Below are positions 53,844-62,734 of a stretch of 64,000 bases of DNA, piece after piece (the stretch's first letter is position 1; every line of letters starts with the position of its first letter). The translations under genes and the position numbers were made by a program. The notes beneath the pieces are model-generated. The model made no database searches. It saw only the letters and a program-made list of their open reading frames with translations, and was not told the DNA's origin. The DNA comes from Chelativorans petroleitrophicus (lineage in GTDB: Bacteria > Pseudomonadota > Alphaproteobacteria > Rhizobiales > Rhizobiaceae), in NCBI RefSeq assembly GCF_025398195.1, contig NZ_JAODNV010000008.1:124001-188000 (forward strand). Direction: 5' to 3'.

Positions 53844-55135
53844 GGCAACCTCTCACGCGGATCGATGACCGTGACAGAGGGAATGGGAACGATGAACTTT
53901 GCCCCCCAACCGCCCACGTGCTGCATCTGGCGCACGATCTCGTCTTTCAGGTTCCAAGGCAGGATGAGGATGTAATCGGGCCGCGCTTCATCGAGCGCTT
54001 CGACCGGAAGAATGGGAATGTGCATGCCCGGGGTGTAGCGCCCGTGCTTGTAGGGATTGCGGTCCACGGTGAAGTCGAGGAAGTCCGTTCCGATGCCGCA
54101 ATAGTTGAGCAGCGTGTTTCCCTTGCCGGGCGCGCCGTAGCCGCAAATGCGGGCGCCCTCGTTCTTCACAGAGATCAGGAAGGAAAGCAGGTCGCGCTTG
54201 GTGCGTTCTGCTCTGGCAGCGAATCCTTCATAGCCGCTGATATGGTCGAAGCCCCGCTTCCGCTCGCGTTCCAGCAGTGCGCCGACGACCGCCGACACGG
54301 GATGAGGCCCATCCTCATGGCCCAGATAGACCCGCAGCGAGCCCCCGTGGGTGGGCAATTCCTCCACATCGATGACGCGGAGCCCATGCCGCCGCGCCAT
54401 CTCGGTGACAGTCAGCAGAGAGAAATAGGAGAAATGCTCGTGATAGATCGTGTCGAACTGGTTTTCCGCGATGAGGCGTTCGAGATGCGGAAACTCCAGC
54501 GTCACGACGCCATCCGGCTTGAGCAGGAGCTTGATCCCGGCCACGAAGTCGTTGAGGTCGGGCACCTGCGCGAGAACATTGTTGCCGACGATGAGGTCGG
54601 CCTGAATGCCCTCCGCCAGCAGGCGATGCGCCGCCTCGACGCCGAAGAATTCGATGCGCGTGGGTATACCCTTTTCGATGGCCGTGGCCGCGACATTGGC
54701 GGCGGGCTCGATGCCGAGAACCGGCACGCCCAGCGGCCCGAAATGCTGGAGCAGATAGCCGTCGTTGCTCGCGAGTTCCACCACCAGGCTGTTGGATCCC
54801 AAGCCAAGGCGCTTGGTGATCATCTCGCAATAGGCCTTGGCGTGGGCGACCCAGCTGGAGGAGTAGGAGGAGAAATAGGCGTACTCGGTGAAGATATCCT
54901 CAGGCGGCACATATTCCTTAAGCTGGACGAGAAAGCACTGGTCGCAGACGAGGACGTGGAGCGGATAATAGTGCTCCACACCATCGAGCTGTTCCTCCAG
55001 GCGGAAATCCTCGCAGGGGGGAGACATGCCGAGGTCCACGAATGTGTGGACCAGGTTGGCGCCGCACAGCCGGCATGAGCCGGCGAGCCGCCGCGACTGT
55101 CTCCTCCTCGCGAAATTCAGCGGCTCGACGTTCAT
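53840..55135 (-). CDS. Sugar C-methyltransferase-like SAM enzyme
   Basis: 431-residue protein of the C-methyltransferase group acting on 4-keto nucleotide sugars. An N-terminal zinc module reads CRLCGANL...CDQC, then the SAM domain with VVELASNDGYLLQHFGPLGVPVLGIEPAAN, and a C-terminal Methyltransf_14-like part (GYGAPGKGNTLLNYCGI, LILPWNLKDEI). It is the first gene of the minus-strand set, divergent from rfbC across ~310 bases, and overlaps rfbF. It predicts a C-branched methylated deoxysugar. Confidence 0.9.
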   Translation of the reverse strand: MNVEPLNFARRRQSRRLAGSCRLCGANLVHTFVDLGMSPPCEDFRLEEQLDGVEHYYPLHVLVCDQCFLVQLKEYVPPEDIFTEYAYFSSYSSSWVAHAKAYCEMITKRLGLGSNSLVVELASNDGYLLQHFGPLGVPVLGIEPAANVAATAIEKGIPTRIEFFGVEAAHRLLAEGIQADLIVGNNVLAQVPDLNDFVAGIKLLLKPDGVVTLEFPHLERLIAENQFDTIYHEHFSYFSLLTVTEMARRHGLRVIDVEELPTHGGSLRVYLGHEDGPHPVSAVVGALLERERKRGFDHISGYEGFAARAERTKRDLLSFLISVKNEGARICGYGAPGKGNTLLNYCGIGTDFLDFTVDRNPYKHGRYTPGMHIPILPVEALDEARPDYILILPWNLKDEIVRQMQHVGGWGAKFIVPIPSVTVIDPRERLP

Positions 55136-55448
55136 CTTGTCCTGCTCCTGTACCAGGTCGTCGGGGTGGGCCGGGGGCTTCGGTCAGAAGTTGGACGCTG
55201 GCTGTGCGGCACCCCCCCGCAAGAGGCATCGAAGTCCCGATGCCTCGTGCAACAGACGTTAGAGGCAGGCGCCGCGTCTGCCGAGACGGCAATCGGTTCA
55301 ATCCGTGCTGATGGGCCGCCATTCTAAGGAGTAGGCGGCCGCCCCCGGTCTACGCCCTTCGGAAGGCCTTCCTACCCATTAAGAATGGCTTTGCGTCATC
55401 TGCCGCGCGAGGAAGACTTGGCTTCCGCTCATGGGGACGGAAACGCCA
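55136..55448. other. Divergent promoter region with a 9-bp inverted repeat
   Basis: Non-coding DNA between the methyltransferase and rfbC-like genes. GAGGCATCG (55223-55231) pairs with CGATGCCTC (55238-55246) around six bases, a candidate operator or hairpin. A C7 run lies just before it. No clear promoter boxes were fixed. Confidence 0.45.
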
Positions 55449-55991
55449 ATGCGATTTGAACAGATGCAGCTTAAGGGTGCCTGGATTGTCGATCCCGTAC
55501 CGGCGGAGGATGAGCGGGGCTGGTTCGCCCGCACCTTCTGCGTCCGGGAATTTGCGGACCTCGGGCTTGAAACCCGTTTCGTGCAGCACAGCACCTCCCT
55601 TTCGCGCCGCGCGCGTACGCTCCGAGGGTTGCATTTTCAGGAGGAGCCTCATGGCGAGGTGAAAATCGTTTCCTGCGGGCAGGGAGCGATATTCGACGTG
55701 ATCGTGGACATGCGGCCCGGATCACCCACCCGCATGCGGTGGACCGCGGTCGAGCTTTCCGCCCGCAACGGGCGCAGGCTCTATATCCCGAAAGGCTTCG
55801 CGCATGGCTTCATCACGCTCAGCGACAATGTCATCGTCAATTACCTGATCTCGGAATTCTACGAACCGTCTGCCGCGCGCGGCCTGCGATATGACGATCC
55901 CGTGCTTGCCATCGAATGGCCTTGCCAGCCCGCGGTCATTTCCGAGCGCGATCTTGCCTGGCCCTATCTGGAGCCCGAAGGGCTCATATAG
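55449..55991 (+). CDS. rfbC: dTDP-4-dehydrorhamnose 3,5-epimerase-family protein
   Basis: Cupin-type nucleotide-sugar 3- or 3,5-epimerase (180 residues), converting 4-keto-6-deoxy intermediates. The catalytic region TLRGLHFQ has His62 and Arg59, IPKGFAHGFITLSD has His119, and ISEFYEPSAARGLRYDDP follows the family pattern. The ATG at 55449 is chosen over ATG 55431 because the GGGGACGG segment suits it better. It is convergent with the DUF4910-type gene, whose last eight bases it overlaps. Confidence 0.92.
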   Translation: MRFEQMQLKGAWIVDPVPAEDERGWFARTFCVREFADLGLETRFVQHSTSLSRRARTLRGLHFQEEPHGEVKIVSCGQGAIFDVIVDMRPGSPTRMRWTAVELSARNGRRLYIPKGFAHGFITLSDNVIVNYLISEFYEPSAARGLRYDDPVLAIEWPCQPAVISERDLAWPYLEPEGLI

Positions 55992-57330
55992 CCTCTTGCC
56001 AGGACGAAGAGGTCGGCGGGGCGGCTTCGGCGAGAAGGCCCTTTTCCTTAAGGCGCCCAGCCGCTTCCGCGATCCGCGCGAAGGGAAGACCAGCGCGCTC
56101 GGCAATGTCTAGCAGCGTATGGGTTCCATCAGCGAGATTGAGGACCCATAGCATCGCCATCGCCCCATCTGCGGCGGCCTTGTCGCCGCCAGTCGAACCG
56201 TAAAGCCCGCGCCGGCCGAGCTGCGGCTCCCCCTTAGGGCTGAGGTTGAGCGGCGTCCAGTTGCCTTCGGCAACGCGGATCACCTCGGCGAGCGTTCGAT
56301 AGGCGCGCTCAAGATGCTCAGGCGCGATGAAGTCCAGATTGTCCGCCGAGGTGTGATATTCCGGAAACTCGCCGAAGGGGCTGTGCTGGAACAGCCCTAC
56401 CGGCAGGTTGAAGCCGGGCGAGCAATATTGCCGTTCGTCATAGCCGTAGGGTGAGAAATCCCTGATCTCGGCCTTCCTGCCGCAGTGCTTCAGCACATGC
56501 TCGACCGCGCGGTCGATGAAGGTATTGCCCCTGCGGCTGCGCTTGTAGGTGGGTCCGCCCGCGTCGCCCACGCATGAGATCACCAATCCCATGTCGATGA
56601 GGTGAAGGCGCTGTTCGTTCTGCGCGAGCCAGGCCAGCGCTCCGATGGTTCCAGGAGCGAAGATGAAGCGATAGGTGTAACGGGTGTCCATGCCTCGGAG
56701 TTGCCGCGCGAGAATGGCAAGCAGCGCAAGGCCGGAGCAGTTGTCATTGGCGAGCGACGGATGGCAGACATGCGCAGACAGGAGAAATTCGCGTCCGCTC
56801 GTGCCCGGAACGACAAGCTCGCCATAGTCGAGCCTGCCATCTTTCAGCTCCGAATCGATGCGCACCTCGTAGATGCCAGGCGATAGAGCCTCCAGCTGTT
56901 CGTGGGCCATGCAAAAACCCCAGCTCTCCGCGTAATAGGAGGTGCGATAGGGGATGAGATGCGGCTGATCGGGGAGCGTATGGATGTGCCGCCTCAACTC
57001 CTCGAGCGGCATGCGGCGGTGGACGGGGGTGCTGTAGCTCACCACGTGCAAGTTGCAGGCATGGAAATCGACAATCCGGCGGCCTGCCTCATCCTTGATG
57101 AAGGCATCACGGATCACCCATTCCTTCGGTACCGTCCAGTCGAACAGACGCTCGTCCGTCCGGACGGACCGGCGCTCCAGCGGTATGTAGCAGGCAAGGA
57201 TGTCGAGCGTATCGCGCACCCCCTGCCCTGTAATGCTGCGGCAGAGAGGGAAAATTTCGCTCGCGAGCGCGTAAATCTCCTGCCCCACGGAACCGGTGTG
57301 GGACGGTAGAGCTGTTTGCCCGTATTCCAT
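55984..57330 (-). CDS. DUF4910/M28-like aminopeptidase-fold protein, polysaccharide-associated
   Basis: A 448-residue protein of the family found in polysaccharide gene clusters, with an N-terminal insertion domain (DUF2172-like, ITGQGVRDTL), then a zinc-aminopeptidase-like fold with the metal word LSAHVCHPSLANDNCSG (His187, His190, Asp196), YGYDERQYCSPGFN and PEYHTSADNLDFI. A winged-helix-like C terminus ends the protein. The true activity of the family is not established, but the zinc site looks intact. Its stop overlaps rfbC's end. Confidence 0.85.
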   Translation of the reverse strand: MEYGQTALPSHTGSVGQEIYALASEIFPLCRSITGQGVRDTLDILACYIPLERRSVRTDERLFDWTVPKEWVIRDAFIKDEAGRRIVDFHACNLHVVSYSTPVHRRMPLEELRRHIHTLPDQPHLIPYRTSYYAESWGFCMAHEQLEALSPGIYEVRIDSELKDGRLDYGELVVPGTSGREFLLSAHVCHPSLANDNCSGLALLAILARQLRGMDTRYTYRFIFAPGTIGALAWLAQNEQRLHLIDMGLVISCVGDAGGPTYKRSRRGNTFIDRAVEHVLKHCGRKAEIRDFSPYGYDERQYCSPGFNLPVGLFQHSPFGEFPEYHTSADNLDFIAPEHLERAYRTLAEVIRVAEGNWTPLNLSPKGEPQLGRRGLYGSTGGDKAAADGAMAMLWVLNLADGTHTLLDIAERAGLPFARIAEAAGRLKEKGLLAEAAPPTSSSWQEAI

Positions 57331-57333
57331 GCC

Positions 57334-58398
57334 TCAACCGGCAAGTGACAGGGGCTCGCGCGCTTCCGCCCGCCTCAACCGCAGATCATGATCGAGCGTC
57401 CGCTCAAGGAGAAGCTGGCGGATATGCGCGATGCGCTGATAGCGCGGACCTTCGAACTCGGCGGACGTCAGATTGGAGCTCGTATAGGCGTGATAGAGCT
57501 GTTCGGCGCCCGATCTTGCATTCCACTGCGGTACGGCTTCAGGCAGAACCCGCGCAAGCTTTTCGAAGCTCACCCGGTAGGATCGCGTATCGGGCCCCGC
57601 ATCAGCCGCAAATTCCAACCTGCATCCCGGCACCACATCGGCCACAATCTCAGCGATTTCCCGGATGCGGTAGTTGTGCGCCGTTGAGCCGACATTGAAC
57701 GCCTGGTTCCACACCTTTTTGCGCGGTGCCGTAAGCCCCGCGATGAAGGCGCGCACGATGTCCCGCACATGCACGATCGGCCGCCAGGGCGTCCCGTCGG
57801 ATTTCAGGAAGATGCGCCCCTCGGTCACCGCCCAGGCAACGAGATTGTTGAGCACGATGTCGAAGCGCAGGCGCGGCGAGAGGCCATAGGCGGTGGCCGG
57901 CCGGAAATAGACAGGGCAGAAGCTGTCGTCGGCAAGCTCCGCTATATCGCGTTCGGCCAGCACCTTGGACCAGCCATAGGGGGTGACGGGCCGCAAGGCG
58001 CCCGTCTCGTCGATCAGATCCGCGCCTGACTGGCCGTAGTTGCTGCAGGACGAGGCGAAGAGAAAGCGGCTGACGCCCGCCTTCTTGGCAGCACGCGCGA
58101 CCCGCACGCTGCCGCGATGGTTGATGTCGTAGGTGACTTCCGGATCGAGATTGCCAAGCGGATCGTTGGAAAGCGCGGCGAGATGAATTACCGCATCGAA
58201 CCCTTCGAGGTCAGCGGGCTCGACATCGCGGATGTCCTTATCGATGGACGGCACGTCCGCGAGCATTCCGCCCGGCTCATAGGTGCAGCGGCGATAAAGG
58301 TCGCTGTCATATCCAGTTACGTCAAAGCCATGCTGCAAGAGCATGGGCACCATCACCGAGCCGATGTATCCGCAATGCCCCGTCACCAGAACCTTCAT
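57334..58398 (-). CDS. NAD-dependent sugar epimerase/dehydratase (extended SDR)
   Basis: Nucleotide-sugar modifying SDR of 354 residues. The Rossmann motif is [12 protein letters not shown], the active site is FASSCSNYG with Ser near 117, plus Tyr141 and Lys145 in [17 protein letters not shown] and [11 protein letters not shown] are characteristic. It could be the CDP-4-keto-6-deoxyglucose-forming dehydratase or a downstream epimerase/reductase; the NAD-sugar class cannot be fixed. Upstream 146 bases to the GH140-like gene hold no visible promoter. Confidence 0.9.
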   Translation of the reverse strand: MKVLVTGHCGYIGSVMVPMLLQHGFDVTGYDSDLYRRCTYEPGGMLADVPSIDKDIRDVEPADLEGFDAVIHLAALSNDPLGNLDPEVTYDINHRGSVRVARAAKKAGVSRFLFASSCSNYGQSGADLIDETGALRPVTPYGWSKVLAERDIAELADDSFCPVYFRPATAYGLSPRLRFDIVLNNLVAWAVTEGRIFLKSDGTPWRPIVHVRDIVRAFIAGLTAPRKKVWNQAFNVGSTAHNYRIREIAEIVADVVPGCRLEFAADAGPDTRSYRVSFEKLARVLPEAVPQWNARSGAEQLYHAYTSSNLTSAEFEGPRYQRIAHIRQLLLERTLDHDLRLRRAEAREPLSLAG

Positions 58399-58544
58399 GA
58401 TCGTCGCTCCCTTCTTATTTTCTCGAAGCTATCAAGCGTGCTGCGCGCGGGCGACGGCGACCTTTGGGGAACTCGGATTAGGTGTGCTGCTGCGGGCCTA
58501 CCTCTTTCGGCGGAAAACGTCGCAACGAACATTCGCTGGGAAAG

Positions 58545-59882
58545 CTATCCTTCTTCCGCCTCCATGACGAGCAGCCAGTCTTCCCCGCCCCCTCCATTCT
58601 GCGGCGAGGGCGGCTGCAGGATGACCATCGGCCGGCCGTTTTCGAGGTTTCTTTTCTGGGTCCACTGGCCCAGGGCGGGATCGAACCAGCGTATGTTGAG
58701 CCGGTGTCCTCCGGCCTCGGGCGGATGAAGGATAACCTGCGCAAGGCCCGAAACGTAAGCGATTATAAGGCGGTGGTCGGCGGTGGAGGCCACGTAAAGC
58801 TTGCCGGTCGTCCCCGGCGCTTCCAGCAGCGTTCCTACCGGCAGAGGCTCAAGCTGCCACCATGGGAACATCTCGAAAAAGCGCCGCAGATGGGTCATGC
58901 TCTCGGCCCCCGGGCTTCCCAAGGCTTCCTTCCAGCCGATTTCACTCGGATAGATTCCGGGCCCGCTGAAGTGCCACATAGGATTGTTGCCGTAGACATG
59001 CCCTGCCGCACCGGCAAGCATGGCGCCATAGGCGGCGGCGCGGACGGCCCGCGCGTCTGCCTCGCGCTCGCCTTCATAGGTGGTCTCAAGCATAAGGATC
59101 GGCCGCCCACCTTTTGCGGCATACCGTTCGAACACCTGGGCGTGAACATCGCTGTAGGTGTAAACGGTCTCGATATCGATCCATGGCTCTTCCGCCCAAA
59201 ACGCGGCCACGATCGTGTCCGGGGCAGCATGGATCGTGCGCAGTCCGCCCGCACCGCCGGCCGCGAGCCCTGAAACCAGAGCGCGCACGAGGTTCTTGTC
59301 GGGCGGGTCGTAATCGCCCCCAAGCATCCAGATGATGTTCTTGAGCCTGCCGAAACGCCGGGCCAGATAGCGGCCATAGGCTTCGAGTTCCGTCGGACCG
59401 GCCGCCTCCACTTCACGGTACCAGCCTTCCTCGCCCCCGCCAAAGCCCAGATAGGCGGGTGCAAGCAGCACGATGAAACCGAACTCCTCCGCCCGTCTCA
59501 GCACCCATTCAGCATGGTCGAAATAGGCGTCCCGCGGCTGCGAGAAACGACCATGGGCCGCAAAGGGCTGCTCGCCATAAGCATTGGCGGGGGCGTTGGA
59601 GGCGAATTTGCGCTCTATGAGGGACACGATGAGCGCGTTGAACCCTCGGGCCTTGCGGTCCTGAAGGTAGAGCTCCGTTTCCTCCCGCGTCAGCTCTGCG
59701 ATGAGCGACCACGCGGTATCCCCATGGAGGAGGAAGGGCTTTCCTTCAGCATCTTCCAGATAGCGGCCCGATCCATCTATCTGCAGCGGGAAGCGGGCAG
59801 CTGGAAACAGATCAGCCGTCCTCGGTGTCAGAGCAAGAACGGCCGACGCCAAGAGGAGGATCGGCAATGCACGCCGCATCAT
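58545..59882 (-). CDS. GH140/DUF4038-like glycoside hydrolase
   Basis: Exported putative glycosidase of 445 residues. The signal sequence is MMRRALPILLLASAVLALTP. A TIM-barrel opens PFLLHGDTAWSLIAELTREETELYLQDRKARGFNALIVSL, and acidic candidates lie in WMLGGDYDPPD and ILMLETTYEGE. The C-terminal domain is a beta module (YVASTADHRLIIAYVSG, WFDPALGQWT). Members of this family include plant-polysaccharide apiosidases. In a synthesis cluster it may edit or release an own glycan, so the apiose link is uncertain. Start ATG 59882 overlaps the aminotransferase stop. Confidence 0.82.
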   Translation of the reverse strand: MMRRALPILLLASAVLALTPRTADLFPAARFPLQIDGSGRYLEDAEGKPFLLHGDTAWSLIAELTREETELYLQDRKARGFNALIVSLIERKFASNAPANAYGEQPFAAHGRFSQPRDAYFDHAEWVLRRAEEFGFIVLLAPAYLGFGGGEEGWYREVEAAGPTELEAYGRYLARRFGRLKNIIWMLGGDYDPPDKNLVRALVSGLAAGGAGGLRTIHAAPDTIVAAFWAEEPWIDIETVYTYSDVHAQVFERYAAKGGRPILMLETTYEGEREADARAVRAAAYGAMLAGAAGHVYGNNPMWHFSGPGIYPSEIGWKEALGSPGAESMTHLRRFFEMFPWWQLEPLPVGTLLEAPGTTGKLYVASTADHRLIIAYVSGLAQVILHPPEAGGHRLNIRWFDPALGQWTQKRNLENGRPMVILQPPSPQNGGGGEDWLLVMEAEEG

Positions 59883-61234
59883 CCCCGCGCCATTCTGGCC
59901 TCGGGCACTTCCTGATTGAAGCGCCGGTAGACGATCTGGGAAGGCCGGCCGACCAGATAGCGCTCCACGCCATCCTCGAGCGCCCGCGCGTAGATTTGAA
60001 ACACCTCGCGCACGGCCTCCACCGTACGTTCCATCTCCAGCGGGCCATGGGCGTAGCTCACCACCAGCGAGGGAGCGAGCACGCCGCGCCGGATGGTCTC
60101 CTGCAGGAAAAGGCTGCGGAAGGCCTGCGAGGGCTGGAACGCCTGATCGAGGGTGGCATACGCAAGGCAGCAATCCCGACCGGTGACCTTGAAATAGCCC
60201 TCGACACCTGCCTCCCGGATCGCGGCTTCGATGCCCTCGCGCAGCAAGCGACCCTGCCGGTAGAGATGCTGGACGACCGGCTCGCGCTCATAAGTCTCCA
60301 TCGTCGCGATGCCCGCCGCAAGCGCATGGGTTTCCGCGCCATGGGTCGTTGAAAGGAGAAAGACCCGCGGCCTGTCATTGTGCTGCAGCCCGCCGAGCCG
60401 CATGATCTCCCGCTTGCCGGCCAGCGCGGAAAGCGAAAAGCCGTTGGCGAGCGCCTTGCCGAAACAGGAAAGATCGGGATCGGCCTCGTAAAGCGCCTGA
60501 GCCCCGTTCAGATGCCAGCGGAAGCCGGTGATCATCTCGTCAAGGATCAGGAGCGCGCCGTTGCGGTGGCAGATCTCCCTCAGGTCCTGAAAATAGCCTG
60601 CCGGAGGATCGTCCCCGCGCGAAGGCTCCAGGATCAGCGCCGCAATCCGGTCGGGATAGCGGTCGAAAAGGCGGCGCACGTCTTCCAGATCGCCATAGCG
60701 GAAGGTGGCAGTGAGCTCCCTCACCTGCTTTGGGATGCCGGAATTCATGGGCGTCGTGCCGATGAACCAGTCATCCGTGGAAAAGAATGGGTGGTCCGCG
60801 CAGCAGGCGATCATGTCACGACCGGTGTAGGCCCGTGCAAGGCGCACCGCGCCGGATGTGGCGTCGGAGCCGTCCTTGCAGAACTTGACCATCTCCGCGC
60901 CCGTTATGATCTCCAGAAACCGCTCGGCGCATTCTACTTCCAGATAGTGCGGCCGCGTAAAGTTGCAGCCGAGCGTCAGAGCGCGTTGCACCGCCTCCAG
61001 AACAGGCGGGTAGGCATGACCCAGCCCAACGGCGCGGTTGCCCATGCCGTATTCGATAAATTCGTTTCCATCCACGTCCCACACATGCGCGCCCTGCCCG
61101 CGGGCGATGAAACCGGGAGAGAGAATCGGATACTGATCATCCCCCTTGGCGTAAGTATGGGCGCCGCCGGGGATGATGGCGTGCGCGCGCTCGCGCAGCC
61201 GGTTCGATCGATCGAATGTCTCGCATAGGCGCAT
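59879..61234 (-). CDS. Class III PLP aminotransferase (glutamate-1-semialdehyde aminomutase-like)
   Basis: 451-residue aminotransferase. The PLP Lys260 lies in LSCFGKALANGFSLSALAG, the DEMITGFRW motif (232-239) precedes it, and FCKDGSDATSGAVRLARAYTGRD is the PLP-phosphate region. It would aminate a keto- or aldehyde-sugar or shift an amino group. The start was set at ATG 61234 behind GGAAGGA; ATG 61246 is equally open but has no spacing for a ribosome site. It lies 26 bases after the glycosyltransferase. Confidence 0.9.
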   Translation of the reverse strand: MRLCETFDRSNRLRERAHAIIPGGAHTYAKGDDQYPILSPGFIARGQGAHVWDVDGNEFIEYGMGNRAVGLGHAYPPVLEAVQRALTLGCNFTRPHYLEVECAERFLEIITGAEMVKFCKDGSDATSGAVRLARAYTGRDMIACCADHPFFSTDDWFIGTTPMNSGIPKQVRELTATFRYGDLEDVRRLFDRYPDRIAALILEPSRGDDPPAGYFQDLREICHRNGALLILDEMITGFRWHLNGAQALYEADPDLSCFGKALANGFSLSALAGKREIMRLGGLQHNDRPRVFLLSTTHGAETHALAAGIATMETYEREPVVQHLYRQGRLLREGIEAAIREAGVEGYFKVTGRDCCLAYATLDQAFQPSQAFRSLFLQETIRRGVLAPSLVVSYAHGPLEMERTVEAVREVFQIYARALEDGVERYLVGRPSQIVYRRFNQEVPEARMARG

Positions 61235-61260
61235 CACGGGTGTCATCCTTCCACTGCGAT

Positions 61261-62454
61261 TCAGAGCCGCTCCATCACGACGCGAAGGAAATTCTTGATT
61301 GGCAGCGGCAGATAGGTCCTGAGGCTCGTCCGCAGACCGCTCGGCATCTTCCACGCCTCGATCGGGGGAGGCGGCGGCAGCGGAGGGCGCTCGCGGACGA
61401 GCTTTTCGATGAGCGCGAAATAGGCTTCCGCCATTGCTTCCAAGCCGAAGCCCGATTGTGCGCGGCGCCGCGCCCCTGCTGAAAGTTCGTCAAGGAAAGC
61501 CGGGCTTTCGTGCAGCCTTGCGATGCGGTCTGCCGCTTCGCCCCAGTCGCCCACGGGAAAGAGCAGTCCGGAAATGTCCTCTTCGATGATCGTGTCCGTC
61601 ACGCCGGAAATGTGAGACGCAACGGGTACGCACCCGGCCGCCATGGCCTCGATGATGGTGAAGCCGAAGCCCTCGAAGCGCGAGGGGACGACCATCACAT
61701 CATGCGAGGCAAGCAGCTTCGGAATAAACTCCGGCGCGACGGCGCCCAGAATGCGCACGCGGCCGGCATGCCGTTCCAGCCGGCGCGTCAGGCGCGGCAG
61801 GTCGGGGCCATCTCCGGCGACGGTGAGGGAAACCGCCTGCGGCAGCCGGTCCATAATCGTCGGCAGCCAGAAGACCCCCTTGGAGGCGTCCTCGATACGA
61901 CCGAGAAAGATGAGGCGCGTTCTGCCTTCCGGGCGCGGCTTGCGCCCTACGACAGAGATCACCGATGTGTCCACCGCGTTCGGGATGGCCACCGTGTGCT
62001 CCGGCGGGAAGCCGTGGCTGTGCACGAGATCGCGGCGGCAGCGCTCCGACACCCCCACTGTCGCGTGCACGCTGTCGCGCAGCGATCGCGCCGCGGCATA
62101 GGTGCCAGGCGTGATGTTGTGCACGATCATGATGCGCAGCATCGCCTCCGGCAGGTAGCGGGCGACGTTCATCTGCAGACGGTCCGTCAGCACATTGACG
62201 AAAACTCCATCATAACGTCCGCGCTGCAGTTCCCTGATCAATGCGGCAGCCCGCTCCGGCTCGGAGAGACGCGCAGGCGTCGTGACCATGCAGCCCGCCT
62301 CGTCGTCATGATGCCGTATCCCGGCGCCTTCGGCGGTGCTCTCACAGCTCATCCAGCGCACATCGATCCCATAACCCGCCAGTCCCGTGCGCAAATGCCG
62401 GAACAGCGTATAGGTGCCGCCGATATGAGGCTTAACGAAATAGGCGAGCTTCAA
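61261..62454 (-). CDS. GT4-type glycosyltransferase
   Basis: Family 4 glycosyltransferase of 397 residues with an N-terminal acceptor fold (LAYFVKPHIGGTYTLFRHLRTGL) and a donor domain marked by LIFLGRIEDASKGV, AGDGPDLPRLT, and EGFGFTIIEAMAAGCVPVASHISG, the E-x7-E-type motif. The start is TTG 62454 behind GGAGGG at six bases; ATG 62493 is the alternative. It is the first gene of the minus-strand part and diverges from the pyruvyltransferase gene. Confidence 0.88.
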   Translation of the reverse strand: MKLAYFVKPHIGGTYTLFRHLRTGLAGYGIDVRWMSCESTAEGAGIRHHDDEAGCMVTTPARLSEPERAAALIRELQRGRYDGVFVNVLTDRLQMNVARYLPEAMLRIMIVHNITPGTYAAARSLRDSVHATVGVSERCRRDLVHSHGFPPEHTVAIPNAVDTSVISVVGRKPRPEGRTRLIFLGRIEDASKGVFWLPTIMDRLPQAVSLTVAGDGPDLPRLTRRLERHAGRVRILGAVAPEFIPKLLASHDVMVVPSRFEGFGFTIIEAMAAGCVPVASHISGVTDTIIEEDISGLLFPVGDWGEAADRIARLHESPAFLDELSAGARRRAQSGFGLEAMAEAYFALIEKLVRERPPLPPPPPIEAWKMPSGLRTSLRTYLPLPIKNFLRVVMERL

Positions 62455-62734
62455 CGAAGGCCCTCCCAGGCCCGGCCGCAAAGCCCATTCCATTCATGGA
62501 TTTGCGGACCAACCAAATGCTTCGCGAATGCTATCGGCAGCGACGGAAAGGGGAAAACCGGCCATGCTGCGTAACGGCTACGCCTTCCGGCTTAGCGCGC
62601 GGACGGGGGAATTGACGTCCAGTCATTCATCCCGCCGAGGGAAATGGGCCGCCCTGCCCCTCCAAAAAGCGGTGTTCCGATTGCCGGGCCGGAACGCCAA
62701 TATGCGCCAAGGCGGGCATCCATGGCAGGCGTTG

